A stretch of DNA of 64,000 nt from Hellea sp. (GCA_014238285.1 JABABK010000003.1:62001-126000), one strand, 5' to 3'; positions 1 to 9,161 are shown, counted from the stretch's first letter. Numbers and translations: made by a program. The notes: generated by a model not told the origin, from the letters alone.

Positions 1-738
1 GATTATGACAATGATGGTCTGATTGATCTTTATTTTTCAAATGTTGGCTATACGTTACCGCCGGCTTTGCTGCGCGGAAACCTAGCCAAGGATGATGTCT
101 TTAACCCATCCTATATGTTGTTTCACAATGATGGAGATTTAAAGTTCTCGGACACATCCGAAGATATGAATGCAGCCAAATATGGATTTGGCTGGGGGAC
201 TGTTTTTGCTGATATGAACTTGGATGGTCGCGAGGATTTACTCGCCGCGCAAAATTACGCACGTTTCCCAGCAAATCAATTGCTGGATCATTACCCCGGG
301 AAAATCCTGCAAAATTACGGTGACAAATTTATGCCGGTTGAGAAAGTGGCTCATGCGGAGAACCGATTATTTGGCATTGCTCCCATTGTTTCAGATTTTA
401 GCGGTGATGGCTGGCCAGATCTAGTTTGGGCAAATTTGAACAGTCCATCCTTAGCCTATATCAATAAGGGCGGTGATGGAAACTGGATTTCCATTAGCCT
501 GCCTAATCAAGCGAGCTCCATAAATGCAAGGGTCACCGTCACGACAGTCGGTGGAGCGGTGCAAACTAAACAGTTTATTACCTCGCAAGGACTCGGTTCT
601 GATCAAACTCGCGATCTTGTTTTCGGGCTTGGAGACGCTAAAAATATCTCATCTGTTCAGATTGATTTCCAAGACGGTACTTCGCGCAATATCGATAATC
701 CCGCTTTGAATAAACGAATTTTAGTGGGGGCGAAATAA
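1..738 (+). CDS. FG-GAP/VCBS repeat protein with ASPIC/UnbV C-terminal domain (5' end missing)
   Basis: The reading frame is open from base 1, so the gene begins upstream of the window; the first in-frame residues DYDNDGLIDLYFSN are a calcium-binding FG-GAP/VCBS-type motif. Two more such motifs follow (DMNLDGREDLL and DFSGDGWPDLVW), giving a beta-propeller-like repeat region. The last ~85 residues (NWISISL ... QGLGSDQ ... VQIDFQDG) match the ASPIC/UnbV domain that ends CRTAC1-type proteins. Such proteins are normally secreted or surface-bound; the signal peptide would lie outside the window. The stop codon overlaps the ATG of the next gene by one base (TAATG), so the two are probably translationally coupled. 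Family assignment is firm; biological role unknown. Confidence 0.8.
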   Translation, partial: DYDNDGLIDLYFSNVGYTLPPALLRGNLAKDDVFNPSYMLFHNDGDLKFSDTSEDMNAAKYGFGWGTVFADMNLDGREDLLAAQNYARFPANQLLDHYPGKILQNYGDKFMPVEKVAHAENRLFGIAPIVSDFSGDGWPDLVWANLNSPSLAYINKGGDGNWISISLPNQASSINARVTVTTVGGAVQTKQFITSQGLGSDQTRDLVFGLGDAKNISSVQIDFQDGTSRNIDNPALNKRILVGAK

Positions 739-1400
739 TGGCTCAAATAAATTGGATTAGGCTTGCGGGTTGGGCAGGATTGTTCGGCGCTATGCTGGTC
801 GGTATTGGTGAGTTCTCCATGCAATATACGCCTAATGGCGGCATTGAGGATGTAAAAGACTATCTTTACTTCAATGATATTTCAGAAAAGCGGTTGAGCT
901 TTGGGCATTTCATTGCCGTGTTGTCTGCGCCACTCTATATGCTCGGCTATTGGTTTTTATCCAAGCAGTTGGAGCCAGCAGGGGCGAAACAGTCCAAAGC
1001 CCTTTTTCTAATAGGGGCTTATGCCTTTGCTGTTGGCACGGCATGGATTGGTCAGAGATTTTTCCTAGCCGCGACCGTCCATGAAATTGCGGCAGGACAA
1101 AACCTTAAAGGACTTCTGACCTTATTTTCAGAACATAATGAGCCGTTTGTGAATGTCCTGAGAATTGCCATGCTTATTGTATCAGTACTTTGGGTAAAAC
1201 TTATCCTGAGTGGCAAAACCAATTTTCCGAAATGGCTAGCCATATTCAGCCCGATAGTCCTTCTGGCACTGATGTTTGCGCTGTATTTTTTCAAAACTAA
1301 AATTGGGCTTTATGTCTTTCCAGCTGCCATGAACGTCGCGCATTTCATCGTCTTTGGCCTCGCCCTTTGGACAACGCGTTCTCACAAGGGCATCGCATGA
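738..1400 (+). CDS. Six-helix membrane protein, DUF6796-like
   Basis: A 220-residue protein that is almost entirely hydrophobic, with about six predicted membrane segments (roughly residues 8-28, 55-75, 95-115, 135-155, 165-185, 192-212). The N-terminal pattern (GWAGLFGAMLVGIGEF, then a short acidic loop DVKDYLYF) resembles the DUF6796 family of integral membrane proteins; this is recognition by eye and moderate in certainty. No catalytic motif is evident. It overlaps the preceding FG-GAP gene by one base and the following gene by four (ATGA), forming a three-gene run. Function unknown. Confidence 0.7.
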   Translation: MAQINWIRLAGWAGLFGAMLVGIGEFSMQYTPNGGIEDVKDYLYFNDISEKRLSFGHFIAVLSAPLYMLGYWFLSKQLEPAGAKQSKALFLIGAYAFAVGTAWIGQRFFLAATVHEIAAGQNLKGLLTLFSEHNEPFVNVLRIAMLIVSVLWVKLILSGKTNFPKWLAIFSPIVLLALMFALYFFKTKIGLYVFPAAMNVAHFIVFGLALWTTRSHKGIA

Positions 1401-1780
1401 AATTGATGCGCGGACTGCTTTTACTGATTTCCGGGTTCGGCCTAATGGCCGGAGCCAAATTATCCCTGGAGCATATTCAGCACGGCGAAGTCTGTCCGAT
1501 GCTGGGGCCTGTTCCGGCCTGTATCATTGTATTCTTGGGGTATCTCGCTGTGTTTCTGGCAGCTGTTTTTATTCAAAAACCATGGGCAAAAAAGTTATTC
1601 TATACAGGTTGGACGCCCGTTTTTCTCTTGGCTTTCATTGGCGTTGGCTTAGAACTCATCAAAGGGCAGACCTGCCCACCAGGCCCGGCCGGAATTCCTC
1701 AGTGTTTCTTTTCACTCGCTATGATTACTGCTTGTTGGCTTATGTTTAGGTTCTATCAGGCCAGTGCACCGCGAAAATAA
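1397..1780 (+). CDS. Small four-helix membrane protein with two Cys-x-x-x-G-P-x-P-x-C type motifs
   Basis: 127 residues, four hydrophobic segments. The ATG at 1397 is preferred over an ATG 30 bases upstream because it overlaps the previous stop as ATGA, like the neighbouring junction. Two similar cysteine motifs, CPMLGPVPACI (about residues 33-43) and CPPGPAGIPQC (about 92-102), sit at equivalent places in the first and second half, suggesting an internally duplicated two-helix unit with cysteine pairs facing one side of the membrane. That arrangement would suit redox or metal chemistry, but no known family (DsbB, VKOR) was recognised with confidence. Its 3' end overlaps the convergent hydrolase gene by 25 bases. 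Confidence 0.6.
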   Translation: MKLMRGLLLLISGFGLMAGAKLSLEHIQHGEVCPMLGPVPACIIVFLGYLAVFLAAVFIQKPWAKKLFYTGWTPVFLLAFIGVGLELIKGQTCPPGPAGIPQCFFSLAMITACWLMFRFYQASAPRK

Positions 1781-2502
1781 GTCAGAACTTCGTCAAAAGC
1801 GGTGCGAGTTGGATGTCCTGTTTGGTCGACAAAATCGAGGGTAAGTACAGAATGTCCATTGCCGGGTATAGTTGTTAACTTTACGCGCGGTGTATCATCA
1901 TTAAAAGTTTGATCAATCGCTTTGAACTTTTCCGCTTGGCAAAATTTATCACCTTCAAAGCGGTAAGCTAGCATAGGTCCTTTTTGATCAAGTTGTTTGC
2001 GAATTTCGCTAATGTCTTGAGACGACATGTGCAGGGCGTCATGCTTGCCAAGAGGCATAGAAGGTTGTGAAGAAACGCCTGCGAGTACGCTATCGTCGGC
2101 CATCAGAGAAATCGCGAAATTTCCGGTTAGGCACATGCCAATCACAGCAACGCCTTTTGTTTGGTGTTGTGTTCTTAAATCTTGGCACAGAGCTCGAAGC
2201 CAATCGACAATCGGGCTCGTCTTACCTTTTTCAAACAGGTTAAATTCTTTGCGCATACAAAAGACCCGCAGCAAATTACTGTTCATGGCCGTTTTACCTA
2301 AAGGGCCAAAGAGATGAGGCAGTACGGCGGTGAACCCTTCATCTACAAACTTGCCGGCAAGCGCCAATGTCTCTGGGCCAATACCGGGCAGTTCTTGAAT
2401 AATAACAACGACCGGGCCATCGCCCTTAGTGTAAACTGTATGAGAGATGTTTTTCCCGTTATTGGCCTTGAAACGAAAACCGGATTTGTCAAAGCCGTCC
2501 AC
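1756..2502 (-). CDS. Dienelactone hydrolase family protein
   Basis: An alpha/beta hydrolase of the dienelactone hydrolase type: strand-and-oxyanion region VVVIIQELPGIGPET, nucleophile elbow GMCLTGNFA with the family's characteristic Cys nucleophile, and a late His in GNGHSVLT. A GTG at 2502 is taken as start, giving 248 residues, the usual family length; the open frame runs 42 codons further upstream but that would overlap the preceding esterase gene. The GTG start lies 3 bases after the stop of the esterase gene, so the pair is probably co-transcribed. Likely cytoplasmic ester/lactone hydrolysis; substrate unknown. Confidence 0.75.
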   Translation of the reverse strand: MDGFDKSGFRFKANNGKNISHTVYTKGDGPVVVIIQELPGIGPETLALAGKFVDEGFTAVLPHLFGPLGKTAMNSNLLRVFCMRKEFNLFEKGKTSPIVDWLRALCQDLRTQHQTKGVAVIGMCLTGNFAISLMADDSVLAGVSSQPSMPLGKHDALHMSSQDISEIRKQLDQKGPMLAYRFEGDKFCQAEKFKAIDQTFNDDTPRVKLTTIPGNGHSVLTLDFVDQTGHPTRTAFDEVLTYFRGALA

Positions 2503-2504
2503 TC

Positions 2505-3608
2505 TTAATCCCAATTCCCAGACGTTGGTTGAATCCCGAGTGTCATCGCCACGCACATGCCGTTCCAATAGGATGGGTTTTTGTTTTTCTCTGCAAATGA
2601 AACCTTTTTTGCCGTTTCGAGATTGCACTCTTCTTTCAGGCTAGCCTGCGCGTCTTCGGACAATTCCGGCAACTGCCCGTTTTTGTACAAAAATCTATTA
2701 GAACCGCCCGTTCGTCCGATTGTCGGGTATAATTTCCTAAAAGCATCCAGCGCTGCGACGTGATAAATACTGCCGTGATGCTCTGAATTGCTACGATCAA
2801 AGAATGTCCACTTTAAATCTTTTGGGGCTGAGGTTTGCAGAGAAGAAACCAGTTGATTCAATCCCTCGCGCATCAAAAAACCTTCATCTGCCATGGACAA
2901 ATATAGGCGCCGATCACCCTCGGGAAATTTATCAAATACCGGTTTCAGGTTTTGCACGGGCCTGGTTTCGTTCCACCAAAGGCTTGGGGAAATAGATATA
3001 TAGTCATCAAATAAATTTGGTCTCTTTAAAAGCGTGTCGATGATAAAAAGTCCAGCCAAGGATTCGCCGATGACCGCTTTTTGGGCGTTGGTGCGATATT
3101 GTCCGTCGACCCAAGGCATGACGTCTGTTTGTATAAATTGCCTGAACTGAGCCGCGCCGCCGGGCATGGTCCCAATTAATTCTCGATAACCATTAGGATC
3201 ATCATGGGGCGGCGTAAGTTCGAAGGCGCGATCAAGTGTTTCGACACCGACTAATATGAACGGCTCAAAGGACCAGTTCATATCCCGGGATTGATGGATG
3301 CCGGCAATATGTAAAAAGTCCTGATCTACACCACCATCAATCAAATAAACCACAGGATAGGATTTATCCGGCGTTTCGGCATAGCCCGCAGGCAGACGGA
3401 CAGTGAGGCCGCGATCATCATTAAATGTCTTGGACTTGATTTGATAGCTATGCCCCATGCCGATGACATTTGAGGCGGTTTCAGCTTCCGCCTCTTGTGT
3501 CGATACCGCAGTTTCAGGTGATTCAATCGTTTTAATTTCCGGCGTTGACGTTTCCGGGGAACTACAAGCGACTAAAGCCGTCAAAAGCCCGGCAAATAAT
3601 AGGCGCAT
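2505..3608 (-). CDS. Alpha/beta-hydrolase (esterase D/IroE-like) lipoprotein
   Basis: 367 residues. The N-terminus is a short signal peptide ending in a lipobox (LLTALVAC), followed by an acidic/Thr linker to about residue 50, so the enzyme is a lipoprotein exposed to the periplasm or cell surface. The body matches the putative esterase family (PF00756 type): PVVYLIDGG, nucleophile elbow VIGESLAG, then ISISPSLWW, and a C-terminal EHHGSIYH holding the likely catalytic His. Related enzymes cleave siderophore esters, S-formylglutathione or trehalose esters; which applies here is not visible. Its start overlaps the stop of the DUF4282 gene by one base (TAATG), and the DLH gene follows directly: a three-gene unit. 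Confidence 0.75.
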   Translation of the reverse strand: MRLLFAGLLTALVACSSPETSTPEIKTIESPETAVSTQEAEAETASNVIGMGHSYQIKSKTFNDDRGLTVRLPAGYAETPDKSYPVVYLIDGGVDQDFLHIAGIHQSRDMNWSFEPFILVGVETLDRAFELTPPHDDPNGYRELIGTMPGGAAQFRQFIQTDVMPWVDGQYRTNAQKAVIGESLAGLFIIDTLLKRPNLFDDYISISPSLWWNETRPVQNLKPVFDKFPEGDRRLYLSMADEGFLMREGLNQLVSSLQTSAPKDLKWTFFDRSNSEHHGSIYHVAALDAFRKLYPTIGRTGGSNRFLYKNGQLPELSEDAQASLKEECNLETAKKVSFAEKNKNPSYWNGMCVAMTLGIQPTSGNWD

Positions 3609-4231
3609 TAGCTGTCTTTCTTTTTTGGCGTAGGCTTTTTAGCGGATGTTTTCTTCGTCGCAGTTTTCTTAGCCGGGGCTTTCTTGGCCGTGCTCGACTT
3701 AGATGTAGTTGTCTTCTTTTTTGCGGGACTCTTTTTCTTGGGGCTAGCAATCTTCTCCGCCGCCTTTTTTACGTTGTTTGTAGCTTCTTTGACAGCGTCA
3801 TCAGCATTATCAGCCGTCTTTTCCGCGCCGTCCTTGAGGTTGGAGGCGGCCGCTTTGGTTTTATCTACGGCACTACTGGTGAGCTCTCTAGCCTTTTTGG
3901 TGGCTTCTTCGGCTGCTTTTCGAGCTTCCGCTAGAGGATCAATGTCCGCAGTTTCTGAAACGCCTCCATCGGGCGATAAATTGTCATTGATATGGAAAAT
4001 GGCGATGGCGAGTTCACATAACAGACGCAGACCAACAAATGCCAAAACAATCAAAGAGATTGTTTGCAAAGGCGAAATCAACCAAGCGAGAGGCTTCAGG
4101 TAGATGCCTTTCAAAAAGGCCCGAATGAAGAAAATAGCTAAATAGATTAGCGCCGACCAATAAAAGGCGGGGACTAATTTGTCCTTCATCAATTTATCAA
4201 AGGAAAAGAAAAAGTTGACCAGGTCTTTCAT
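3608..4231 (-). CDS. DUF4282 membrane protein with Lys/Ala-rich histone-H1-like tail
   Basis: 207 residues in two unlike halves. Residues 1-90 contain two long hydrophobic helices (about 20-45 and 55-78) and match the DUF4282 pattern (FFSFDKLM, LLCELAIAIFHIND). From about residue 100 the protein changes to a low-complexity, first mixed-charge alanine-rich helix (AEARKAAEEATKKARE, resembling apolipophorin/LEA coiled coil) and then a 60-residue Lys/Ala/Pro/Thr tail with repeated KK, PAKK and SAKK units, like the C-terminal tails of histone H1 and bacterial Hc1-type proteins. The tail would be cytoplasmic if both ends are inside, where it could bind DNA or other polyanions; that is inference. 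Co-oriented with the esterase gene. Confidence 0.7.
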   Translation of the reverse strand: MKDLVNFFFSFDKLMKDKLVPAFYWSALIYLAIFFIRAFLKGIYLKPLAWLISPLQTISLIVLAFVGLRLLCELAIAIFHINDNLSPDGGVSETADIDPLAEARKAAEEATKKARELTSSAVDKTKAAASNLKDGAEKTADNADDAVKEATNNVKKAAEKIASPKKKSPAKKKTTTSKSSTAKKAPAKKTATKKTSAKKPTPKKKDS

Positions 4232-4304
4232 GGGGGAGCTCCAAATTATTTTGGCTATTAAAGCATCAAGGCCAACAAGCTACAAGGGCTAACAAATAGA
4301 CCTA

Positions 4305-4393
4305 CGTCATTACCGACCTTCGTGCCGGTAATCTATCTTGCAGCGGCTTAATGAGTTCAGCATGGATTGCCGGGACAAGCCATGACAATGACG
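4305..4393. repeat. Imperfect inverted repeat with CGTCATT...AATGACG ends
   Basis: An 89-base intergenic element whose two 29-base arms start with CGTCATT and end with AATGACG; arms match at the outer 7 bases and in the CCGG-AATC core but diverge in between. The middle is about 31 bases. Such CGTCATT-ended palindromic elements are common dispersed repeats in alphaproteobacterial genomes. It lies between two minus-strand genes, downstream of the M23 peptidase start-to-stop and upstream of the DUF4282 gene. Confidence 0.55.
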
Positions 4394-4431
4394 AAAAAGT
4401 GAGTGCTAAGTTAACTGCGCGTAGAAACCGC

Positions 4432-5784
4432 TTAATCCGTAAGCGTGTTTGCATCCGTGTTTTGGCGGTTTGATCCTCTAAGCTCAGCGCTGAGAACAGG
4501 TTCTTTTGTCAGAATTGCCGATATTGCCTTCAAGGCCTCTATTTCAGCGCGGCGCTTTTTAAAGGCTGGCATTTCAGAGCTGGATAAAGGTTTACCGGAA
4601 AGCTGGGACAGGGTCCGTGGATTAATTTTTTTGCCGTGGCGATGGACTTCATAATGTAGGTGCGGACCCGTGGAGCGGCCAGTTGTACCAACATAGCCAA
4701 TGGTTTGGTCTTGGGTTACATATTTTCCAACACGAATACCGCGGGCAAATTTAGACATGTGAGCATAAGCGGTTTTGTAGCCATCGCTGTGACGGATGCG
4801 GATATAATTGCCATAGCCGCCATAACGGCTGGCATATTCTACAGTTCCATTACCAGCGGCCATAATCGATGTTCCGCTGCGCGCGGCAAAATCCACGCCC
4901 GTATGCATTTTACGGTAGCCAAGAATTGGGTGACGGCGTTTGCCATAGGATGATGAGAGACGAGCGCCGTTGATCGGTGTTACGCGGAGCTTTCGTTTCG
5001 CGGTTTTACCACCAGCATCATAAAAGTTTTCACGACCTTTAGCGTCTTCATATAGATAATAGTCCATTTTCTTACCGCGGGGCGAGAAACTGGTGAATAG
5101 CAGATTGCCAGCTTTGACGATATTGCCTTTATTGTCTTTGGCGACCTCGAAGAACATTTCAAACTCATCGCCCGGCTGAATATCACGCTGAAAATCCACA
5201 GAGTATTCGTAGATATTGGCAAATTGCTGGATCACCTTATCCGGCGCGCCTAAATTATTGGCATCAAGATATATAGAATTCTCAATCGAGGTTTTGACGC
5301 TGACGGTCTCCATTTTGAACTCGGCCGTAATGTCTTTGCTTTCAAACGTGCCGTCATCTTGTCGGCTGACATAAACCGTTCGCTCGACCGCAGGCTTATA
5401 GGTTAAATGCTTAAGTTCATCGCCGTCAAAGTAGAGATTGAAATCCTGACCAGCTCTAACTTTGCGTGGATCATAAACGTCTGAGAAACTTTTGGTGATT
5501 TCATAGGCTTGATTGGGTTCTAGTCCATTTTTTTGCAATAACGGCCCAAGAGAGTCCCCGGATTTGAGGGTCAGAGTTTTCGCGGCCGTTTGAACCGGGT
5601 GGCTGATAAGATATAAGTCATCCCGGGATAGGTCTATAAAACTGGCGGCCGCAATGACATTGGGCTCGGTTTTGGCTTCGGCAGGTGGGCTATCCGGCGA
5701 GATCATAAATAAAGCCAACGCAAAAACAGAACAAGCTCCGACAAATTTAAAGCGATTGTCATGATAAATGCGGGTGTTACTCAT
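4432..5784 (-). CDS. M23 family metallopeptidase (LytM-type murein endopeptidase)
   Basis: 450 residues from the ATG at 5784, which has AGAGG upstream; an ATG 87 bases earlier has no ribosome site. The N-terminus has one membrane segment/signal anchor ending near PAEA. A LysM/OapA-like stretch follows (TLKSGDSLGPLLQKNGL), then a beta-rich middle domain, then the M23 (LytM) domain: HTGVDFAARSG supplies the first Zn ligands (H, D) and GPHLHYEVH the H-x-H. All ligands are present, so it is likely an active peptidoglycan endopeptidase of the ShyA/MepM layout acting in the periplasm. A ~40-residue tail follows the catalytic domain. Divergent from ydbH across 227 bases. Confidence 0.9.
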   Translation of the reverse strand: MSNTRIYHDNRFKFVGACSVFALALFMISPDSPPAEAKTEPNVIAAASFIDLSRDDLYLISHPVQTAAKTLTLKSGDSLGPLLQKNGLEPNQAYEITKSFSDVYDPRKVRAGQDFNLYFDGDELKHLTYKPAVERTVYVSRQDDGTFESKDITAEFKMETVSVKTSIENSIYLDANNLGAPDKVIQQFANIYEYSVDFQRDIQPGDEFEMFFEVAKDNKGNIVKAGNLLFTSFSPRGKKMDYYLYEDAKGRENFYDAGGKTAKRKLRVTPINGARLSSSYGKRRHPILGYRKMHTGVDFAARSGTSIMAAGNGTVEYASRYGGYGNYIRIRHSDGYKTAYAHMSKFARGIRVGKYVTQDQTIGYVGTTGRSTGPHLHYEVHRHGKKINPRTLSQLSGKPLSSSEMPAFKKRRAEIEALKAISAILTKEPVLSAELRGSNRQNTDANTLTD

Positions 5785-6011
5785 AGTTATAAAGGCCTCT
5801 AACCGTATTTTAAGGGGTGCGTTGACATATGCCTGCAAAAACGGCACCAACTTTTCTTTGACAAAAATCATTTATATCGAATTCTTCCAAGAATTTCATT
5901 TTAAGATTTCCCCTCAATGCCCTAATTATGGTTAAGGCTTTGTCAAAATTCGGCCCCGATTTAACGAATTGAAGCCTTGTAAACGAAAAAGATCAGGACT
6001 CGCAAATTAAA

Positions 6012-9000
6012 ATGTCGTTACACAAGACAAATAACAGAGAGAAACGGCCAAAAACCCGCCGAAGCCTTTGGGTATGGCTGCTTTGGGGCTTGTTATTTTT
6101 GCTGTTAGCGGTTTTTTTGCTCGGATTATGGGTATGGATTCAGCGATTTAGCCTAGTTGAGACCCAGCTCAGAGACAGGCTTGCCGCTGAAGGGATCGAA
6201 TCTGAGCTGAGCATTACCGAATTATCCAAGACAGAAATGAAGGCGGCCAATATAACTTTGGGCGATCAAGGCCGCGAGTTTTTAAAAGTAGAAGAAATTC
6301 ATATAGCTTATGATTGGCGTGAATTGCTTGACGGGAAAATTAAGTCTTTTTGGATCAAAAACCCTGTGCTGGATATTACAGTCGACCGAAAAGGAAAGCC
6401 TGATTTGTCTTTCTTAACCAATGGTGGCGGATCAGGCGGGCAGCAGGTATTTCCCGAAGATGGCGTAATCATCGAAAATGCGCTTGCCCATGTGAGTACA
6501 CCTTATGGCCAGATTGCAACAAATTTAGACGGCCAAATCATGTCAGAGCGCCAATATAACTTGGCGCTGAATATTTTGCCGTCGAGTGTTCTATACGGTG
6601 ATGTTAGCGCTGATTTTGAAGGTCCGGTCAAGATTACTCAAAACGGAAAAAGCCCGGAGTTTGAACTGGGACTTTTAGCAACAAAATGGGCTTATAAAGA
6701 ATTATCAGGGCAGAATTTAAGGCTAGAAGGCAAGGGAGAGGCGACGCCCTCTGATGTCGGTATTGTTGTGAGCGGAGCTTATAAAGCCGAATTTGATCGG
6801 TTTATGGGTAAAGCCGTCGGTAGTGAAAAAGGAGTATTAACGTGGGACGGTGACTTAACTATTCCGCGCCAAGACGAAGGCGTGTTATTGGCCGATGGAA
6901 ATTGGGCTTTGAATGTTGACCATGTCGCCATGCCGGAGGCTGCCAAGCGCCAAAAATTGGCGCGGCGTCTTATGTTGTTTGATAGTCTCGAAAAGGCACC
7001 GATAACGTCAGATTTCGCGGTGCCGCTGGCCAATGTCGTGGCCGATCTATTATCGGGAGGCATGGTCAGTGGTTCAGGGTCTGTCCAAAAGCATAAAGAC
7101 ACAACCCATATCTATTTAGACACGCCTCTGGTTTGGGAAAATGCGAAGAATGCTATGAGGGCTAAGGCTCGGCAAGATTTAGCCTTTTATGATTATCAAA
7201 GAGCTGGGGACAGTTTGGCTCTAAACTTTGACGCGGTTGTTAAGTCATCTTTGCCCATGAATATTAGCAATGCCTATCTAGAATTTCGCTCGACCAATGG
7301 ACGCAATATTAAAGGAGCCAATGCTTTTACGGGCGATGTTGTCATTCCGCAAACATGGTCCGGTAGAACCGCGTCTGGAAAGGCCCTTCGCCTTAGACCT
7401 ATGACGGCCAAAATTGACTATAATAATACCCAAAATAATGCCGAGAAACGATATTTGAATCTGACCGGCAAGATCAATTATGACGGCGATATTCCGGGTG
7501 GATATGTGACCGGATTGGTGACAAGTGGTCAGGTGAAGCTTGATCTGGGAGACCAAACGAAAGTTTATTTCTCGCCCTCAGGCGGCGGCGAAATTACCAT
7601 GAAACGCTATGAAATCGAAGCGCCCTGGGTTGCCGAAAATGTCAGTCTAAGACTAGCAGATCAGCAATATAAACCGCTTTATATTCGCGCCCTTGGGGGC
7701 GGACAGCTTTCGACAGCTGTGCATGATTTGGAAACGGACCTTATTAGCACAGACGGTTTAAAGGCTCTGCACTTAACTTATGATACCGCTGATATATCAG
7801 CGAAAATTTCCAATACTTTACAGACATGGAATATTGAAGGCTATAATGTCTTGATGACGTCTGACACCGTGCCAAGCCTTGGCACGGTCATGAAGGCCGA
7901 AACGTCTAATCTGACGGTCAATTTGAAACCTGACAGCGCGCCAGAATTTACCGTCACGACGCCGGAAGCGGACGTTGAAACACAAATCGTTCAGGGCGAG
8001 GGGTTGGCAGTGAAGGTCAAAGGAACACCGGAACATTTCAAGGTGGATTATGCCGATGGATTTGTGAAATTTAAGGCCACTGATCTGCCGCCTGTCCGTA
8101 TGACTGGAAGTGTCATATTTAAAGATAATATTTGGCAGGGAAAAGCGGTCAGCTTTATGGAAATGGCCAGAGGTATGGGCAAAGATACACCCATTGACGT
8201 AACCTATAGTCTGGAAGATGGCCGAGGTAGCGCTGACGTTTCAATCCCAGAGATTTTCTTCAGACCATCAGGGATGCAGCCGCAAATGTTTATTCCGGCT
8301 TTAAGCGGGAAAGTTGCAGAGGTCGTTGGGCGTGCGGATGTGAATATTCATCTGGAGTTTGCAGAAGGCGAACCAATGAAATCATCGGGAACGGCCAAGT
8401 TAATTGACATGAATATGGGGACATTGCCGGGGCCTTTGACTGGAGTGAATGCCGAGTTGAAGTTTTCGTCTTTTTTCCCGCTCGTGTCCGAAGGACTTCA
8501 GACCGTCACCATAAAATCCTTTGATCCCGGCTTTCCGTTGCCTGATGGGGAAATGACATTTGAAGCCGTGCCAGACGGTCTAAAAATTCACTCTGCGCGA
8601 TGGCCTTTAGGGTCTGGTTTTGTGTCCCTTGATCCGACGGATTGGATTTACACGGCAGAAGAAAACCGCATGCAGCTGAGAATTGAAGATGTGTCTCTGA
8701 GCGAGTTTTTGGGTGATGTTACGGGGGAAAATTTCAGCGCGACGGGTAGTGTTAGCGGACTTATGCCTGTGGTGATTTCTGGTATAAGTGTTTTAGTCGA
8801 AAACGGCCGCCTTGAAGTCAAAGATGGCGGCATCATTAAATTCCAATCACCGCAAACGAATGCGGCTGCAGAAAAAAATGAAATTGCGGGTTACGCTTTT
8901 GATGCGCTTAAAGAGTTTCACTATAAAGAGCTGGAAGTAATTATGAACGGCCCTCTCGATGGATCTCTTATCATAAGGCTTTTATTTGAAGGCGCCAATC

Positions 9001-9161
9001 CGGATGTTTTGGGCGGGGCCGTCTTTAGGTTTAACGTGAAGCTTGAGGGGGAGTTATTAAACATTGCCCGTAGTTTCACACTCATGAGTCCTGATATCTC
9101 AAAAATCAAAAGCCTTTTAGACATTCAGGGACCATTTGCGCCCTCTCCACCCGATGAATAA
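6012..9161 (+). CDS. ydbH: YdbH family intermembrane bridge protein
   Basis: 1049 residues with one N-terminal membrane anchor (about residues 20-43) and a very long, repetitive beta-rich periplasmic body, the layout of AsmA/TamB-like bridge proteins. The C-terminal region (GTLPGPLTGVNAELKFSS, then EGANPDVLGGAVFRFNVKLEG) matches the YdbH domain. The assignment is supported by the two genes directly downstream, YnbE and YdbL, which are its known partners: in E. coli YdbH spans the periplasm, YnbE is the outer-membrane lipoprotein and YdbL a periplasmic accessory, and the system is functionally redundant with TamB/YhdP in lipid transport to the outer membrane. Transcribed divergently from the M23 peptidase. 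Confidence 0.85.
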   Translation: MSLHKTNNREKRPKTRRSLWVWLLWGLLFLLLAVFLLGLWVWIQRFSLVETQLRDRLAAEGIESELSITELSKTEMKAANITLGDQGREFLKVEEIHIAYDWRELLDGKIKSFWIKNPVLDITVDRKGKPDLSFLTNGGGSGGQQVFPEDGVIIENALAHVSTPYGQIATNLDGQIMSERQYNLALNILPSSVLYGDVSADFEGPVKITQNGKSPEFELGLLATKWAYKELSGQNLRLEGKGEATPSDVGIVVSGAYKAEFDRFMGKAVGSEKGVLTWDGDLTIPRQDEGVLLADGNWALNVDHVAMPEAAKRQKLARRLMLFDSLEKAPITSDFAVPLANVVADLLSGGMVSGSGSVQKHKDTTHIYLDTPLVWENAKNAMRAKARQDLAFYDYQRAGDSLALNFDAVVKSSLPMNISNAYLEFRSTNGRNIKGANAFTGDVVIPQTWSGRTASGKALRLRPMTAKIDYNNTQNNAEKRYLNLTGKINYDGDIPGGYVTGLVTSGQVKLDLGDQTKVYFSPSGGGEITMKRYEIEAPWVAENVSLRLADQQYKPLYIRALGGGQLSTAVHDLETDLISTDGLKALHLTYDTADISAKISNTLQTWNIEGYNVLMTSDTVPSLGTVMKAETSNLTVNLKPDSAPEFTVTTPEADVETQIVQGEGLAVKVKGTPEHFKVDYADGFVKFKATDLPPVRMTGSVIFKDNIWQGKAVSFMEMARGMGKDTPIDVTYSLEDGRGSADVSIPEIFFRPSGMQPQMFIPALSGKVAEVVGRADVNIHLEFAEGEPMKSSGTAKLIDMNMGTLPGPLTGVNAELKFSSFFPLVSEGLQTVTIKSFDPGFPLPDGEMTFEAVPDGLKIHSARWPLGSGFVSLDPTDWIYTAEENRMQLRIEDVSLSEFLGDVTGENFSATGSVSGLMPVVISGISVLVENGRLEVKDGGIIKFQSPQTNAAAEKNEIAGYAFDALKEFHYKELEVIMNGPLDGSLIIRLLFEGANPDVLGGAVFRFNVKLEGELLNIARSFTLMSPDISKIKSLLDIQGPFAPSPPDE

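Noticed and set aside
1354..1749. 131-residue open frame overlapping the small membrane protein gene
   Set aside because: Arg/Ser-rich shadow of 1397-1780, which has the ATGA coupling and clear membrane pattern.
3545..3934. Open frame opposite the DUF4282 tail
   Set aside because: It is the antisense of the Lys/Ala-rich codons and reads as Leu/Phe/Cys low complexity; no start signal.
5785..5871. 29-residue N-terminal extension of the M23 peptidase
   Set aside because: No ribosome site before the upstream ATG, and the extension precedes a normal signal anchor.
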